Assembly (NCBI GenBank): GCA_040954595.2 | Contig: CM082576.2 | Span: 20,623,114 to 20,687,113, forward strand | Direction: 5' to 3' | From: Balanoglossus misakiensis | Lineage: Eukaryota; Hemichordata | Length of the DNA stretch: 64,000 nt | Part shown: in pieces, positions 10,011 to 20,331 of the stretch | Layout of the letters: every line of letters begins with the position of its first letter | How positions within the stretch are numbered: the first letter of the stretch is position 1 | Notes under the pieces: model-generated | What the model was told of the DNA's origin: nothing | Database searches by the model: none | Seen by the model: the letters and a program-made list of their open reading frames with translations, nothing else | Position numbers and translations under genes: made by a program

Positions 10011-10464
10011 TATTAATAATAATAATAATTTATTTGTATAGCGTCAGTATCCACAAAAAATGTGATCAATGACGCTTAAAGCAAAAGTACAATACAACAA
10101 ATGGCTAAAAAACAGATTTAAAAAGTAAAGTTTTAACATTTGATTTAAAAACAGATAAGTCTGGTGCCTGGCGAATGGTGAGTGGAAGATTATTCCAAAG
10201 AATTGGAGCAGCAACAGTAAAAGCACGATCACCATAACTCTTGGTGCGTGATCGAACAGGGCAGAGTTTGTACTGATCAGCTGACCTTAAATTGCGACAC
10301 GGAACATATAGATTAGTCATGCTAGAAAGATAGATTGGACCAAGTTTATGAATGGATTTAAAAATGAGAACTAACATCTTAAAAACAATACGCTCTGTAA
10401 CAGGTAGCCAGTGCAACTGATACAAAATTGGAGTGATGTGACAGGTGATTGAACGAGTAACAAT
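10011..10464 (-). mobile_element. 5'-truncated LINE fragment with TSD, unit A only
   Basis: The minus strand encodes the C-terminus of a non-LTR reverse transcriptase, including YQLHWLPVTERI and the KSYGDRAF segment, followed by a 3' end of ATT repeats. It is flanked by TAGAAA (10005-10010 and 10465-10470). Unit B at about 26971 has a single uninterrupted TAGAAAGGG, an exact empty site. It inserted after the duplication and is truncated to 454 bp, as is usual for target-primed reverse transcription. Confidence 0.9.
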
Positions 10465-10694
10465 TAGAAAGGGACAGCAGCTTAGCTCTATTCCGTTTCC
10501 AAAGTGTTTGTTCTTTTAAACTACCTGTGCATTTTTTTTATTTATTCTGATTATGCTAATATGCTAATTTCTTGGTTTGTCACATCACAATTTTTGTAGG
10601 AAACTCACCCCTGGGAATTTTTTTCAGCCACTTACATACATTCATAATCACATGACATTGATGATCATGGAAAATTTGACCCTTTTCCTTGTAG

Positions 10695-10817
10695 GACTCA
10701 ACCAGTGTCCACCAAATCCGTGCCAGAATGGTGGCTTCTGTCAACCGGCTCGAAATTCCTGCTTTGATCTCACCTGCATATGTACTGGTTGCTACAAAGG
10801 TGATAGGTGTGAGATAT
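10695..10817 (+). CDS. Intact 8-Cys EGF-like exon, unit A
   Basis: The exon is 123 bp, phase 1 at both ends, between CTTGTAG and GTAAGT. The domain is complete: LNQCPPNPCQNGGFCQ, then four residues later the fourth cysteine, then C-I-C-TG-C-YKGDR-C. The first three cysteines and the last follow ordinary EGF spacing. The extra pair sits in the loop after NGGFC and at the Gly that normally precedes the aromatic. Unit B is identical apart from the residue after the first cysteine region. Confidence 0.85.
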
Positions 10818-11371
10818 GTAAGTATACAGCGCAGTCTCTTTTACCTTTTGTCTCTGATGCATTCAAATACTGCATGTTTCCTGAACATAGGTGTAGCCAT
10901 CACCACAGCAGAGCTTGGAGCGTTCTTGACATCGAATGCAAGATTACACTCTTCCCAATCAAAATCACTTTCGTAGCGCATAATGTCTTGATTGTCTTAG
11001 TTCAAGAAACATTATGCGCGACTGGCCAATTTTACTGCCTTTTGTCAACACACATCCACTATGGAAATTCTCACTCCAGGCCAGATAGTGTAAATTTGCA
11101 TATGAGTCTACAGGTATGCCTGAAGTCAAGTCAAGCATTTGCAAGGAACCCTCCTCCAGTACACAGGTCTTTGATTTCATGAAGGGAAGCCCTTGCCTTA
11201 CAGTCACTGCCACATGATCTATGGAGGTGTGAACAACTTGATACCAGCCTAATATAAGTTGTAGGCACAATCACTCCACACACCCTTGCCATAATTCTGC
11301 AAGGTTTTTGCCATATCTGTACTGTAGAATGAGTAGCATAGAATAAAATGGCGTCCTTTCTTAATTTCCAG
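10818..11371. other. Intron, unit A
   Basis: It is open in several frames on both strands but has no domain, and the same frames occur in unit B. TTCTTGACATCG and CTTGATTGTCTTAGTTCAAG are local features only. No exon is supported. Confidence 0.6.
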
Positions 11372-11491
11372 TGCAAAACCCCTGTGATCCCAACCCATGT
11401 ATGAATGGTGGATTTTGCCAGCAAACATCGTGCAATTTCTATTCATGCCAGTGTGTGAACTCTTACACAGGTGACATCTGTCAAACCATAG
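11372..11491 (+). pseudogene. EGF-like exon interrupted at its 3' end by a transposon, unit A
   Basis: It starts after ATTTCCAG and reads QNPCDPNPCMNGGFCQQ, then C-Q-C-VN-S-YTGDIC. The seventh cysteine is Ser. Instead of a donor, the exon runs at about 11487 into the left end of the transposon that is complete in unit B (27971-28855). Its original last bases and donor are missing here, because a deletion of about 555 bp removed the right half of the element. The open frame therefore continues into transposon sequence as a meaningless tail. Confidence 0.8.
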
Positions 11492-12015
11492 ACCCTAGAG
11501 AAAGAAGGACGAGCAACTGCGGCAAAGATCAAAGGGTTTGGGGATTATCTGTATGATGATGTTCTTTTGCATATAATTAACACCCAGGACAGTTGGACAA
11601 TGACTTCCTTACTTCGGCACATGTCGACCCCACCAGTGATGTGAAAACTTGCCACCAAACTGGCACTCCTGCATTTCAGCAGCCACTGCGTTTTTTTCTA
11701 AAATTCTAAAAGTATTACGATGTCTGTGCTAATTATTATGGTTTGGTGTTCGTCTGTCGGTTGAACGGTCATTTCTAGTGCCACAAGCTTCATTTAAAAA
11801 TTGTAAACAAATCATCCATGTTTTTTGCATGTCCGACTGGGCACTCATATTTCTTGGTAACGCTGACACTTTTCGTAATAATTTTATGTTTGCGTGAAGC
11901 ATTGAAACAAAAATTGTGGTTTAGGGGCATTTTATTTCGCAGTGCGTTAACAATAAAACAGATTTCACGAAAACAATTTGTAAACAAACTGGCTGGATTT
12001 TCATGTGTGCGCTAT
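11487..12015. mobile_element. Left part of TIR element, right end deleted, unit A
   Basis: This stretch is the same as 27971 to about 28500 in unit B, starting CATAGACCCTAGAG. The right inverted repeat and target duplication are absent: sequence jumps at GCGCTAT to the intron segment beginning GCAAATACCC. Only the comparison with unit B reveals that it is transposon sequence. Confidence 0.8.
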
Positions 12016-12301
12016 GCAAATACCCACATGGTAAATTAAAACTGTTACAGGTGTATTTGATTTCCACATATGGATTACATGTGTGATAATATTGAGTGCT
12101 GGCAGTTTCAGTAAATGAACTGCTCTTAAAAGTTGGGCGTCAGGGCACCCTTGACTTTGCCTGTTCCAAGCTAGAATGGTCTGTCCATATGAATATTTCT
12201 TCAGCAAGTTACAAGCAATCTTTTTAGTTTTGAATTAAAAAATAGTGAAATGACTTGTGATGTTAATATGCAATTGTTGGTTGATTTACATGCATCTCCA
12301 G

Positions 12302-12424
12302 GACTCGGTCAATGTTCTCCCAATCTGTGCATGAACAACGGTATCTGTGAGCCAATCAGTAGATCGTGCAGTGCGTTTACCTGTCGCTGTCAAGGCTGTT
12401 TCATTGGAATCACCTGTGACCAAG
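12302..12424 (+). CDS. Intact 8-Cys EGF-like exon, unit A
   Basis: The exon is 123 bp, phase 1, between TCTCCAG and GTAAAT. It reads LGQCSPNLCMNNGICEP, then a fourth cysteine after ISRS, then C-R-C-QG-C-FIGIT-C. All eight cysteines are present at spacing 4-5-6-4-1-2-5. In unit B 33 bp are deleted in frame, removing the second and third cysteines. Confidence 0.85.
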
Positions 12425-12736
12425 GTAAATTTATCAGACGAGGATCTGTTTATCCCCCATCATACCGGTATATTTGTCATAGCTGGCAGCTATGAAATTA
12501 CCTGTATATTTAGGATGTGACAAACCAAATAGGCACTTTCAGGAATTGAGTCTTTTTTCAATTACCAAAGTCCTAAACTCCCAAAAGTATAATAAGTAAT
12601 TCTTATTGTTCAGTTATACATTTAGGAGGCTCAGTTATAGGAGAACCCGATAGAACCACAGCTGTAGGAATTAGGGAAATGGTCATACCCTAAAAACTTA
12701 TGTCACTACTATTTTTTTTTAATGCCATTGAAACAG
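12425..12736. other. Intron, unit A
   Basis: Nothing beyond splice signals and a polypyrimidine tract is recognised. Confidence 0.7.
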
Positions 12737-12853
12737 AACAAACTCCATGTAGGCCAAGTCCATGCCTGAACAATGGGCGGTGTACTCAGCTGTTGTGTAC
12801 AACTTATGAGTGTACTTGTCCAGGATGTTTCATCGGCACACACTGCAGCCAGT
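12737..12853 (+). CDS. Intact 8-Cys EGF-like exon, short loop, unit A
   Basis: The exon is 117 bp, phase 1, between GAAACAG and GTAAAA. It reads EQTPCRPSPCLNNGRCTQ, then C after two more residues, then C-T-C-PG-C-FIGTH-C. The third-to-fourth cysteine loop is four residues rather than six. The unit B copy (29749-29865) is also intact. Confidence 0.85.
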
Positions 12854-13244
12854 GTAAAACTCATTAAAACAAACATTTGTCATGCAGGAACTAACATTTA
12901 CAATCATGTCTCAATACATTGTCTGTTGGTCATACTTTATATTTTCATCTTCAGCATCACACCTTGGGCCTTGGGAATCGGTCACCTCAAAAATGATGTA
13001 CAGCTGAAAGAAAACATGTTTATTTGAAGAAAAAAATGTTGATCGTTAATGAAAATTTTCCCTACACAAGATACATATACAGAGATTTTCATAGCCCCAC
13101 AAGTGCGTCCCAGAATGCGCAAGTTGTTTTTGGAAGTGAAGTTCCGTTCAGTATTTACAGTAATGGTAAAGATGATGTTTTTATCAAACAGATTTTGAAA
13201 GTAAATATTGCTGAGATAACATTAGGTTGCACTTTTTATTGCAG
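12854..13244. other. Intron, unit A
   Basis: No exon or mobile element is recognised, and it is conserved in unit B (29866-30257). The open frame near 13024 is shared by both copies but carries no domain. Confidence 0.65.
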
Positions 13245-13367
13245 TCCAAGATCCATGCCAGCGAAACAGCTGTCTCAACGGGGCTGTATGTAATGCAGTG
13301 GCCAACTCCTGCACGGCATATACCTGTGCCTGTACTGGTTGCTATGAGGGTAACCGTTGTGAAATAT
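13245..13367 (+). CDS. Intact 8-Cys EGF-like exon, unit A
   Basis: The exon is 123 bp, phase 1, between TTGCAG and GTAAGT. It reads FQDPCQRNSCLNGAVCNA, then C, C-A-C-TG-C-YEGNR-C, with all eight cysteines at 4-5-6-4-1-2-5. Unit B is the same in sequence and frame. Confidence 0.85.
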
Positions 13368-13941
13368 GTAAGTTTCTGACGTACCGTAAATGACAATCTT
13401 TTGGGCACTTTCTCTTCATGGCAATTGAATTGTGTGGTAACTTCTCATTTCTAAAATTTCCCCAAGAGAAAAGAAAGGAAAAGGAAACAGAAATTTCATT
13501 TGTATGTCCGTGCAATTTAGGATAGGCACGAACTTGTGAGGAAGTGTACGAAGCTGGATGTTTTCATCACTCAAATATACAAGAGTTGCCTCTTAAAGAC
13601 TAGTGTCTGTAGAGATAATTGTGCATGTGAGGTAATCTCTCCTAAGGTGGTGCACACCTCTGAGTATTAAGTAAAAGAGACGTCCTTAATTATCCTTACT
13701 ATTTGGCTTGAAAAATCAATCTTACTAGGTGTTCTGATTAGAGAGGTGTCCATAAAGACAGGTTTTACTGTATTACCCAAAATAGAGACATTGTCCCTTC
13801 ATCATATACTTAATGCGTGTTCTGGGTATGGTTCCAGTATAATGCTTGTGTCAAAGGATTTTGTTGTGGTGCAGGAATCATCTTTGGTTGAGGTGTAGCC
13901 ATCTGCATTTCATGTGTTTTAAACTATTTTTTTTCTGATTG
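13368..13941. other. Intron, unit A
   Basis: No exon is seen. The 3' splice site that should end it reads TG at 13940-13941, where unit B has AG (TGATAG at 30950-30955). The acceptor therefore appears lost in this copy. Confidence 0.65.
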
Positions 13942-14064
13942 TCATTAACCCATGTGATCAGAATCCGTGTCAAAATGGAGGCTATTGTTCCAAAACACCA
14001 AATTCTTATACTGACTACACCTGTTACTGCCAGTAGTGTTGGACTGGGGCCATCTGTGCCGTAG
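13942..14064 (+). pseudogene. EGF-like exon with lost acceptor and in-frame TAG, unit A
   Basis: The exon is 123 bp, ending before GTGTGT. It reads VINPCDQNPCQNGGYCSK, with Tyr in place of the fourth cysteine, then C-Y-C-Q, TAG, CWTGAIC. The TAG is shared with unit B and the missing AG acceptor is private to this copy. It also serves as the empty site for the 592-bp MITE in the unit B exon. Confidence 0.8.
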
Positions 14065-14461
14065 GTGTGTCGAATTACTGTTTTATGACACAGCGTGGTA
14101 TATAAACCCTCATTTTTGGTATTCTCAATGTGATAGATGGACCCATACACCAATAAATGGGGTGGAAGCATTACTAAGTTTCATCCTTTCAAAATTTGCT
14201 GATGTAGGGTCAAAATTGAGTGTGAGGTGCATGTTAAAAAGGAAAGCCTTCTGTATCATGTTGATGGCACATTTTTTTAATTTTTCAAGATTCTTACAGA
14301 AAAATCCTAGCAATAGCATCATTATGTTAATATTTTAAATGTAAAGGTTTGAAACAAGGAATGAAGACATTGCTCACATATTTAAACGAAATGAACATCA
14401 CAAGTACATGTACAAGTTTTTGACAAGCAGGTAATTGATACTTTCATTTTTGTTTTGGCAG
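14065..14461. other. Intron, unit A
   Basis: No coding content is recognised, and it is shared with unit B apart from small indels. Confidence 0.7.
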
Positions 14462-14581
14462 CCATTGATCAGTTATACCCTATGCCTTGTCAAAATGGTG
14501 GCACATGCGTTGCGTGAGACGGCTGTTTCCTGTTTGACTGTATGTGTACCGAATGCTTCACTGGTGCCACATGTACAATGC
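14462..14581 (+). pseudogene. EGF-like exon with in-frame TGA, unit A
   Basis: The exon is 120 bp between TTTGGCAG and GTAAGT. It reads IDQLYPMPCQNGGTCVA, then TGA, then DGCFLFDCMCTECFTG. The first cysteine is Tyr. Unit B instead has a 2-bp gain (AATGTGGTGGC for AATGGTGGC) that shifts the frame before this codon. Confidence 0.8.
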
Positions 14582-14876
14582 GTAAGTACTAACCAATATT
14601 ATTTTATTCAATGCAAAACACTTGTTATGTATTATATAATATAAGTACGGTACACATATTAAAGCCCTGGTAACTCAAACTTTGGGCTAGCTTAATGTTA
14701 TCACTATTTTTGTTTTCGGTTGCAACTGTGGTTTCTTGTCACACTCTAAAGGATTTCACAGCATTTGGTTTTTCAAAACAGCCCTTTGGTTGTTGTCATG
14801 TATACATGTACATGACTGTGGAGTGTAGTTTGTAGATTCTGTACTTTTGACAATATCTTGACTGCACATCCCACAG

Positions 14877-14999
14877 CTGTCAACCAGTGTCAACCCATCC
14901 AGTGTCAGAATGGTGGAAACGGTGTGCTGACGCCCAATTGGTGTACTGAATTCACATGCTCCTGTACAAGCTGTTACTCCGGCGATTTATGTCAGACAT
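14877..14999 (+). CDS. EGF-like exon, open, 7 Cys, unit A only
   Basis: The exon is 123 bp, phase 1, between CCCACAG and GTGAGT. It reads VNQCQPIQCQNGGNGVLTP, then WC, C-S-C-TS-C-YSGDL-C. The third cysteine is Gly, leaving an odd number of cysteines. It lies just past the end of homology with unit B. Confidence 0.8.
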
Positions 15000-15383
15000 G
15001 TGAGTGATTTTAAATTTCAGATGAAGAGGAACATAATAACATAACACATAATCGGCTTGCAGTTGGTTTCTTCCAACCTGTATCAAACAGTGAATAACGA
15101 CACAATTTTGGGGAAATTTATTAAGAATGTGTGTGCCATAAAAGGGGATTGTGTATTTGACCAAACAACAACCTGCACCGTATGGTACACTAAGACACTA
15201 TTACACCTGTGTCAAAATTTCATTACGTTTCTTTTGTTGAACATGGAAGAAATTTGTCACAGTGATGTTCTGTTGACCAACTGAGATTTTTACCACTCAA
15301 CCCTGACTGCACAAATCTGTTTAAAGTATATGTAGTAAATATTAACTGTACACAATTTATATCACTTTCTCTTCTGTGCACAG
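15000..15383. other. Intron
   Basis: No coding content or repeat is recognised. Confidence 0.65.
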
Positions 15384-15500
15384 ATTTGAATCCGTGTCAG
15401 CCCAACCCTTGTCTAAACAGTGGATTCTGCCAGCAAGTGTCCTGCACCGAGTTCAGATGCCAGAGTTCGCGCTGTTTCATCGGAACCACGTGCGCTGAAC
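15384..15500 (+). CDS. EGF-like exon, open, 7 Cys
   Basis: The exon is 117 bp, phase 1, between GCACAG and GTAAGC. It reads DLNPCQPNPCLNSGFCQQ, then C-TEFR-C-QSSR-C-FIGTT-C. The sixth cysteine of the pattern is Ser, so the C-x-C pair is broken. It keeps the short third-to-fourth loop. Confidence 0.8.
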
Positions 15501-15948
15501 GTAAGCAAACCAGTGTCAGATTTGCCGCACAAAGTAGAAATCGCTGGGCTTTGTCATTGATATTGTCTCAATAAAGTTGCCTGTGATTGTGCAGCTAACC
15601 AAGAGACTTATATGCACTACCGTAGCCATGATGTATACTTTCATTGACTCAAATGCTCATCAGAGTAGATGTTGCTATTTTTCCAACCGTAAATTGAAAC
15701 ATCAGAAAGTTATGACATCAACTACCCCCACCCCCACCCCACCCCACCCCCAACTAGTAAATATTATAAGATGCTGTAATTATGATAAAGATGGTAGCAC
15801 CAAGCTTGGATCAAGTGGTCTTCATTATCCTTCACACATGAACATGATCACACGGATGTGCAATCTTCTGACAGTCTGCTACAGATTTCACTTCCCACTC
15901 AAGTGTGTAAGACCCTAATGTGATACTTTTCATTTCTCTCACCCTTAG
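15501..15948. other. Intron with C-rich tract
   Basis: It contains a strand-asymmetric C-rich run at 15725-15751 (five runs of four or five C separated by single A), which is a G-quadruplex-forming pattern on the minus strand. Otherwise non-coding. Confidence 0.7.
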
Positions 15949-16071
15949 CGATCAACCAGTGTCTTCTAAACCCATGTCTGAATAACGGAGTGTATCAGCC
16001 ACTTCAAGGCTCCTGCTCAATCTACACCTGCAACTGTCCAACCTGCTACACTGGGCAAACATGTGTTACAT
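15949..16071 (+). CDS. EGF-like exon, open, 7 Cys
   Basis: The exon is 123 bp, phase 1, between CCCTTAG and GTAAGT. It reads INQCLLNPCLNNGVYQPLQ, then C, C-N-C-PT-C-YTGQT-C. The third cysteine is Tyr; all others fit the 8-Cys pattern. Confidence 0.8.
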
Positions 16072-16960
16072 GTAAGTCACAAGTTTTTAGGTCCCATTCG
16101 TATGTACCATGGGACCTTATGGGATTGGTTACGTCTGTATGTATGGATGGATGGATGGATGGATGTATGTCTGTATGTCCGTCCACATCGAAAACTTGAA
16201 AACCGCAGCGCGTATGACCTCGATATTTGGCGTGTAGATGCAGGCAGGGCTGTAGATGGGAGTTTGTTCAAATGAAGATGTCATTGCCAAAAATATGCAA
16301 ATTAGCTGGGAAAATGTGAAATTGGTCAAAACTCAAAAACTGGACAACCACTGGTCATATTGATTTGAAAATTGGTATGCATGTACTTTATATCAACCTC
16401 ATACAATCCTGTATGTTTTGAGCTAATATTATCGATTTCCTATTTTTTTGCATTTTTTTGTATTTTTCCATGTTATTGGTAAAAAGTCTTTGAAATTTAG
16501 TATGAAGCCTCCTAATGTTGTCTAAGTAACCATAGTTTTGTTCAAATTGTTGCAAAATTTGCATATCTATAATTTTGAGCAATATTTGCCATTTTTGGTC
16601 AAAAAATGTTTTTCTTTAAAACCTCATGCCAGATTGCTTTCCAATTTGGTAGGCATGTTCGTAGGGGTAACCTAAATAATATGTTGTAAAAAAAAAAGAT
16701 ATTTGCATAAGTGTGTTATCGGGGAAACTTTTGCAATTTTTGTCAAAAATTGTTTTCTCTGAAACCGCTTGTCCTATTGCATTGAACTTAGGCAGCATGT
16801 TCCTTGTAGTGATTGAAGTAAGATATTGTACAATTTTGGTGATATTTGCATATTTGTGTTTTTGCCACTTTTGAACAAATATTTTCTGTGAAACTGCTTG
16901 TTGGATTGCTTTGAAATTAGTTTTTTCTCTGATTGCTTTGAAATTTAGGATATAATTTCA
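16072..16960. repeat. Dispersed-type repeat with decayed tandem units of about 130-150 bp
   Basis: It starts with a GGTCCCAT...ATGGGACC pair around 16091-16120 and a TGGA microsatellite (16142-16165). It then has units recognisable by TTTTGGTCAAAAA-like words, a (T)CTGAAAC or TTAAAAC word, and ATTGCTTTGAA near 16590, 16738 and 16865. The regular wording suggests a degenerate tandem array inside a longer dispersed repeat. No coding capacity. Confidence 0.55.
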
Positions 16961-18011
16961 TAACACATACCTGTATATGTGCAACTTTTATTCAATTCTG
17001 AGATCAGAAAGATTAAATATTTAGCGAGTTTTTTTGGTAAGTTTCTTAGTTTTTGGTTAGCAAATCTTCTCCTAAACAAATTGTCCAGTTGTTTTTAAAG
17101 TTACTATTTACAAGGAGTTGTTACCTCGAACAAAGACATGTTTACATAACTTAAATAGGCCAGCTGTTACAGAGACCACCAGCTATCAAATTTTAATTAC
17201 CAGTGGCAGGTCAGTGTGTATCTGTTCCAGGGCTGACTGAAAGAAGTTGCTTCGCATATGTGTTTGTACAGACAATTTTTGGTCATTTTTTTTTCTAGCA
17301 CCACTTGTAAGATTGCCATGACACATGACAGTTTATTGGGCATGTTCCTTGTTAATGTTTTTACATTCCATATTTCTATATGGTCAGATCATATCTGCTT
17401 GCAAATGTCACCTGTAATTTTTATTCTGGTGTGTCACTGTTTCCGCATAATCCTCAAATGTCATCAGATCTCCGAATGTGATGAAAACATTGTGTTTTGA
17501 GTGTTTTTTAAATGACCTTTTGGGTTAAAAGTGGCAAAAATGGCAATTTTGTCTTGAAAGGGTTCAATAAGACTGACTTTTTTGGAATCAGCACCATTTT
17601 TTACATTGAATGGACTAGTCTGCTCAAACTTTCCTTACCAACAATTCTGTTTAATCTTCTGTAACATGTATACTAGTATACATGTAGCTGCCTGATAGTT
17701 TGCCCTGCGTGTGTAATTGCTGAGTGACATAACGCATTCTGTGATTGGTGCAGTCACGTAACCACCAATAAGATCGCTTGTTATAAGGTGAACTGCACGA
17801 CCTTTAACCGCATTAGCATACCTGATTTTTAGGGCTCGATATTACCTCTGAGGACGCAATATTTAAGTTGAAGTTTTTTTTCTTTTATCATATTAGAGCA
17901 AGAAGACTTGTTTTTATGTAAAAGAAATAAACCTTAATATACAGAGTGCATTTTGAAACGATAGGCAGGTCCGGCCCATAGCCTAATTCTTCATTTTTCT
18001 GTCATGCGTAG
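16961..18011. other. Intron, nothing recognised
   Basis: It is AT-rich and without exons, TIRs or domains that I can support. The short open frame at 17258-17500 has no motif. Confidence 0.55.
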
Positions 18012-18128
18012 GAATTGATCAGTGCTAACAACCCGTGTCAAAATGGCAGCACTTGCCAACCCTAACCTCGTGTGGGGCATTGACGTGCACCTGCCAAGGA
18101 TGCTATACTGGGAGCGCTGTGAAAATTG
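18012..18128 (+). pseudogene. Heavily frameshifted EGF-like exon
   Basis: After GCGTAG it begins IDQC and hits TAA. Other frames then give NPCQNGSTCQP, then SCGALTCTCQGCYTG, then ERCEN. At least three frame breaks occur in about 117 bp, and the expected donor after GAAAAT is TGTCAG rather than GTAAG. It is the last exon before the LTR element and the start of unit B. Confidence 0.7.
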
Positions 18129-18520
18129 TCAGTCAGTTTCCTTTGTCAAATTAATCAATATGTGTGGGACTGCTATACATGTATATAAAACAGAATACTG
18201 CGATGGAAAATTCTATAACTTAATGTTTCACTGGATATATGACTTAAAGTTAGCAGGATGCAGTGAATTCAACAGAAAGTGTAATTTCCTCTTGTGTGAG
18301 CTCTGTGCGACTGTGCCAATGAAAATCTCACCACAAACAAAAATGACAGGTATACACTGTATATTAGCAGCTTTGTCTCTGTAATAGCCATAGTGTTTTG
18401 AAGTTGAAAACTTGCAAAGTGTGCAGTTTTATTCACACTACAAAGGAAACATTGTTGAAACGGATTATCTGTGTACATTGTCAAACTGTACACTTGTCGC
18501 GAGATTTATTCTCAATTATA
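18129..18520. other. Non-coding
   Basis: No motif is seen. It separates the last exon of the unit A run from the retroelement fragment. Confidence 0.55.
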
Positions 18521-18529
18521 TTATATCAT

Positions 18530-19814
18530 GCTACCGTCCGCTATTCTGATTGGACGAGAGCTAAATCCAGCGATGCTAAAATACTCAATAATGCACTGCT
18601 GGCAGTGGTAAAACGGGCTTTCTGTTTGCCACATGGGTTTGTTCTTTAGGTTGTTGTATGTGTTTACACTCATCATGTTTATTGTAGAACCAGGGTCGAT
18701 CAGTGAGGCAACTGCTGTTTGTTCTATCTTCACTGTTACTTGAGGCCTCCTGCCATTTGATTGTTGTACAGTGAAGCAGTATTCATCTCCCGAGCTGTCT
18801 TCCACTTTATGCACAGCTTTGACAGTTTCATCCTTGTCTACCCTATTTGCCTTGCCTTTTGATCGGTAGCATTTGGCAAAATAGTTAGGTTTGCCACACT
18901 TCCTGCATGACTTGCCTTTAGCTGGACATACTGAGTCATGTGGATAGGTGCCACCACAATAATAACAAGTGGACGGTCCTTTCGCTGGCTGCTGATGAGC
19001 TCTCTTTTGTTTATTTGGTTTCGGGCGTTGGTGGCGCTGTTTTCTGACCGCATTCACAGATGCCGTATCTGCACCATAATTTTGGGTTTTCTCCTCAATC
19101 CCACTAGCCTGAACCTCTGATACCTCAAATGAACAGGCTGTACTCAGTAGATTATCTAGTGTCGTCTCCTCCCGAAGAGCACGACGTCTGAGACGGGCTG
19201 ATGTGAATCCTCGTATTATTTGTGATTTGACCTCTTGATCCCTATTGGTGAAGTCACATATGTTTCTGCTAGGCGTTGCAAACAACTGTGATAGGCATCA
19301 ATCGATTCGCCGTTGTTTTGTATGGTGTCTCTGAAGATAAATCGTTCGTATTCAATGTTCCGTTTGGGTGAGAAGTATGACCAAAGCTTTAATTTGGCTG
19401 TTTCACAGCTAGTTCCTGTATCTGGTAGAGTATCAAAGAAGTCGGAAACTTCCTCACCTGCCCAGTGCAATAGCAGTGCACGTTGTCGCTTGTCATCTGT
19501 AATGTTGAATGCGACAAATGCGTTTTCTACTCTAGCCATGTACTTTTTCCATCTCGTACTGGTGGTTGTCGGGTCTGAATGAACAGGAAAACTCGGCATT
19601 GACGGCTAGCTGATTCTCCATGTTCTCCGTCCTCGTCGCCAAATATAGAATCGTGGGTGGGCAATAATGACAACACGAGACACCAAGTCCGGCATGTAAG
19701 AGTGAGAGTGCCTAGCCTCGTTCACGCACTTTATTCATAATGACCCGAATGTTGCATTACGTCATTTTACAGAATGTATAAAGTATAGATGCTCACTAGT
19801 GTTTGGACACTACA
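18530..19814 (-). mobile_element. Ty3/gypsy-like element fragment: 5' end, Gag, start of protease
   Basis: Read on the minus strand the order is: an LTR-like end (about 19814-19643, with AATAAA near 19730), a primer-binding-like TGGCGACGAGGACGG (19641-19627), Gag, and the start of protease. Gag is open at 19599-19216 (SDPTTTSTRWKKYMARVENA) and, after a frameshift near 19258, at 19285-18521. The second part has two zinc-knuckle motifs of the C-x2-C type and then SLIDPGSTINMMS, which resembles a protease active site with Pro in place of the usual Ser or Thr after Asp. Pol and the 3' LTR are missing. It lies exactly between the unit A exons and the start of unit B. Confidence 0.8.
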
Positions 19815-19829
19815 ATATACATGTGACTG

Positions 19830-19999
19830 CAGTGTCTTTCCAATCATGAATTTGCAAGGTGTCCTTCGGAGAAAATCTTCTGATTTTTTTTTTCTGATTT
19901 GCTTTGCATATTTAACTTAATGATCTCATTTGTTGGAATTCCCTGTCTCAAATTTTTGATGATCAGTCTCTGCCCCATTGCTCATCGTCCCAACTTTCT
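19830..19999. repeat. Left edge of unit B, copy of 1-170
   Basis: It is nearly identical to the first 170 bases of the window, differing by a few bases and a longer T run. It stops at CAACTTTCT, where unit A goes on to its EGF exon and unit B switches to satellite DNA. Confidence 0.9.
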
Positions 20000-20331
20000 G
20001 ATGATATATGGATGATAGATGGGATCAAATCTTTGGTCGTGTATTTGCTACAAATGGTAGGTATTGGTTCGTGATTGAGTCTTTGTGTTGTATATTTGGG
20101 GTGGCAGTGGTATGAGTTTGGATTTATGCCAATCTTTAAGTTAAGTGTTACTTGGGTTGCCGTTGAGCATTGATGGCTTGATAAGTGGGGCTAGGGTCAA
20201 TTTTGATTGGGTTTGGATTGTTTGGGCTATGATAGGTTGGGTTATGGCTAGGATTTGTGGTGGGTATAAGGTGTGGTGTAAGAGATGGAGGCATTATGGG
20301 GTCTGGTGAGGTTTTTGTGAAGGAGGCCATG
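20000..20331 (-). repeat. Interstitial single unit of the subtelomeric C/A-rich satellite
   Basis: On the minus strand this is a close match to about 39170-39500, in the same internal order. Shared words include GGTAGGTATTGGTTCGT, GCCAATCTTTAAGTTAAG and GATTTGTGGTGGGT. The orientation is opposite to the main array. It abuts the LINE at GCTGCAGAATTC with no intervening bases. Confidence 0.9.

Larger units (their letters stand above)
4511..14867 (+). repeat. Segmental duplication, unit A
   Basis: This block matches 22414-32476 over its full length, in exons and introns alike, with only scattered substitutions. The alignment is interrupted by private insertions and deletions, annotated separately. 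Homology begins at TTAAATATCGCAACTAG and ends at CTTGACTGCAC. Beyond this end, unit A runs on into further EGF exons that unit B lacks. Confidence 0.95.

Noticed and set aside
10818-11371. Paired open frames conserved in both units (for example 10965-11270 and 27449-27754)
   Set aside because: They lie in introns flanked by good splice sites, and their conservation follows from the recent duplication. No domain is present.
7332-14581. In-frame TAA and TAG codons inside well-kept domains, as in a reassigned genetic code
   Set aside because: Frameshifts, a TGA, a lost acceptor and transposon insertions occur in the same exons, and other exons have no internal stops. Ordinary pseudogene decay explains all of it.
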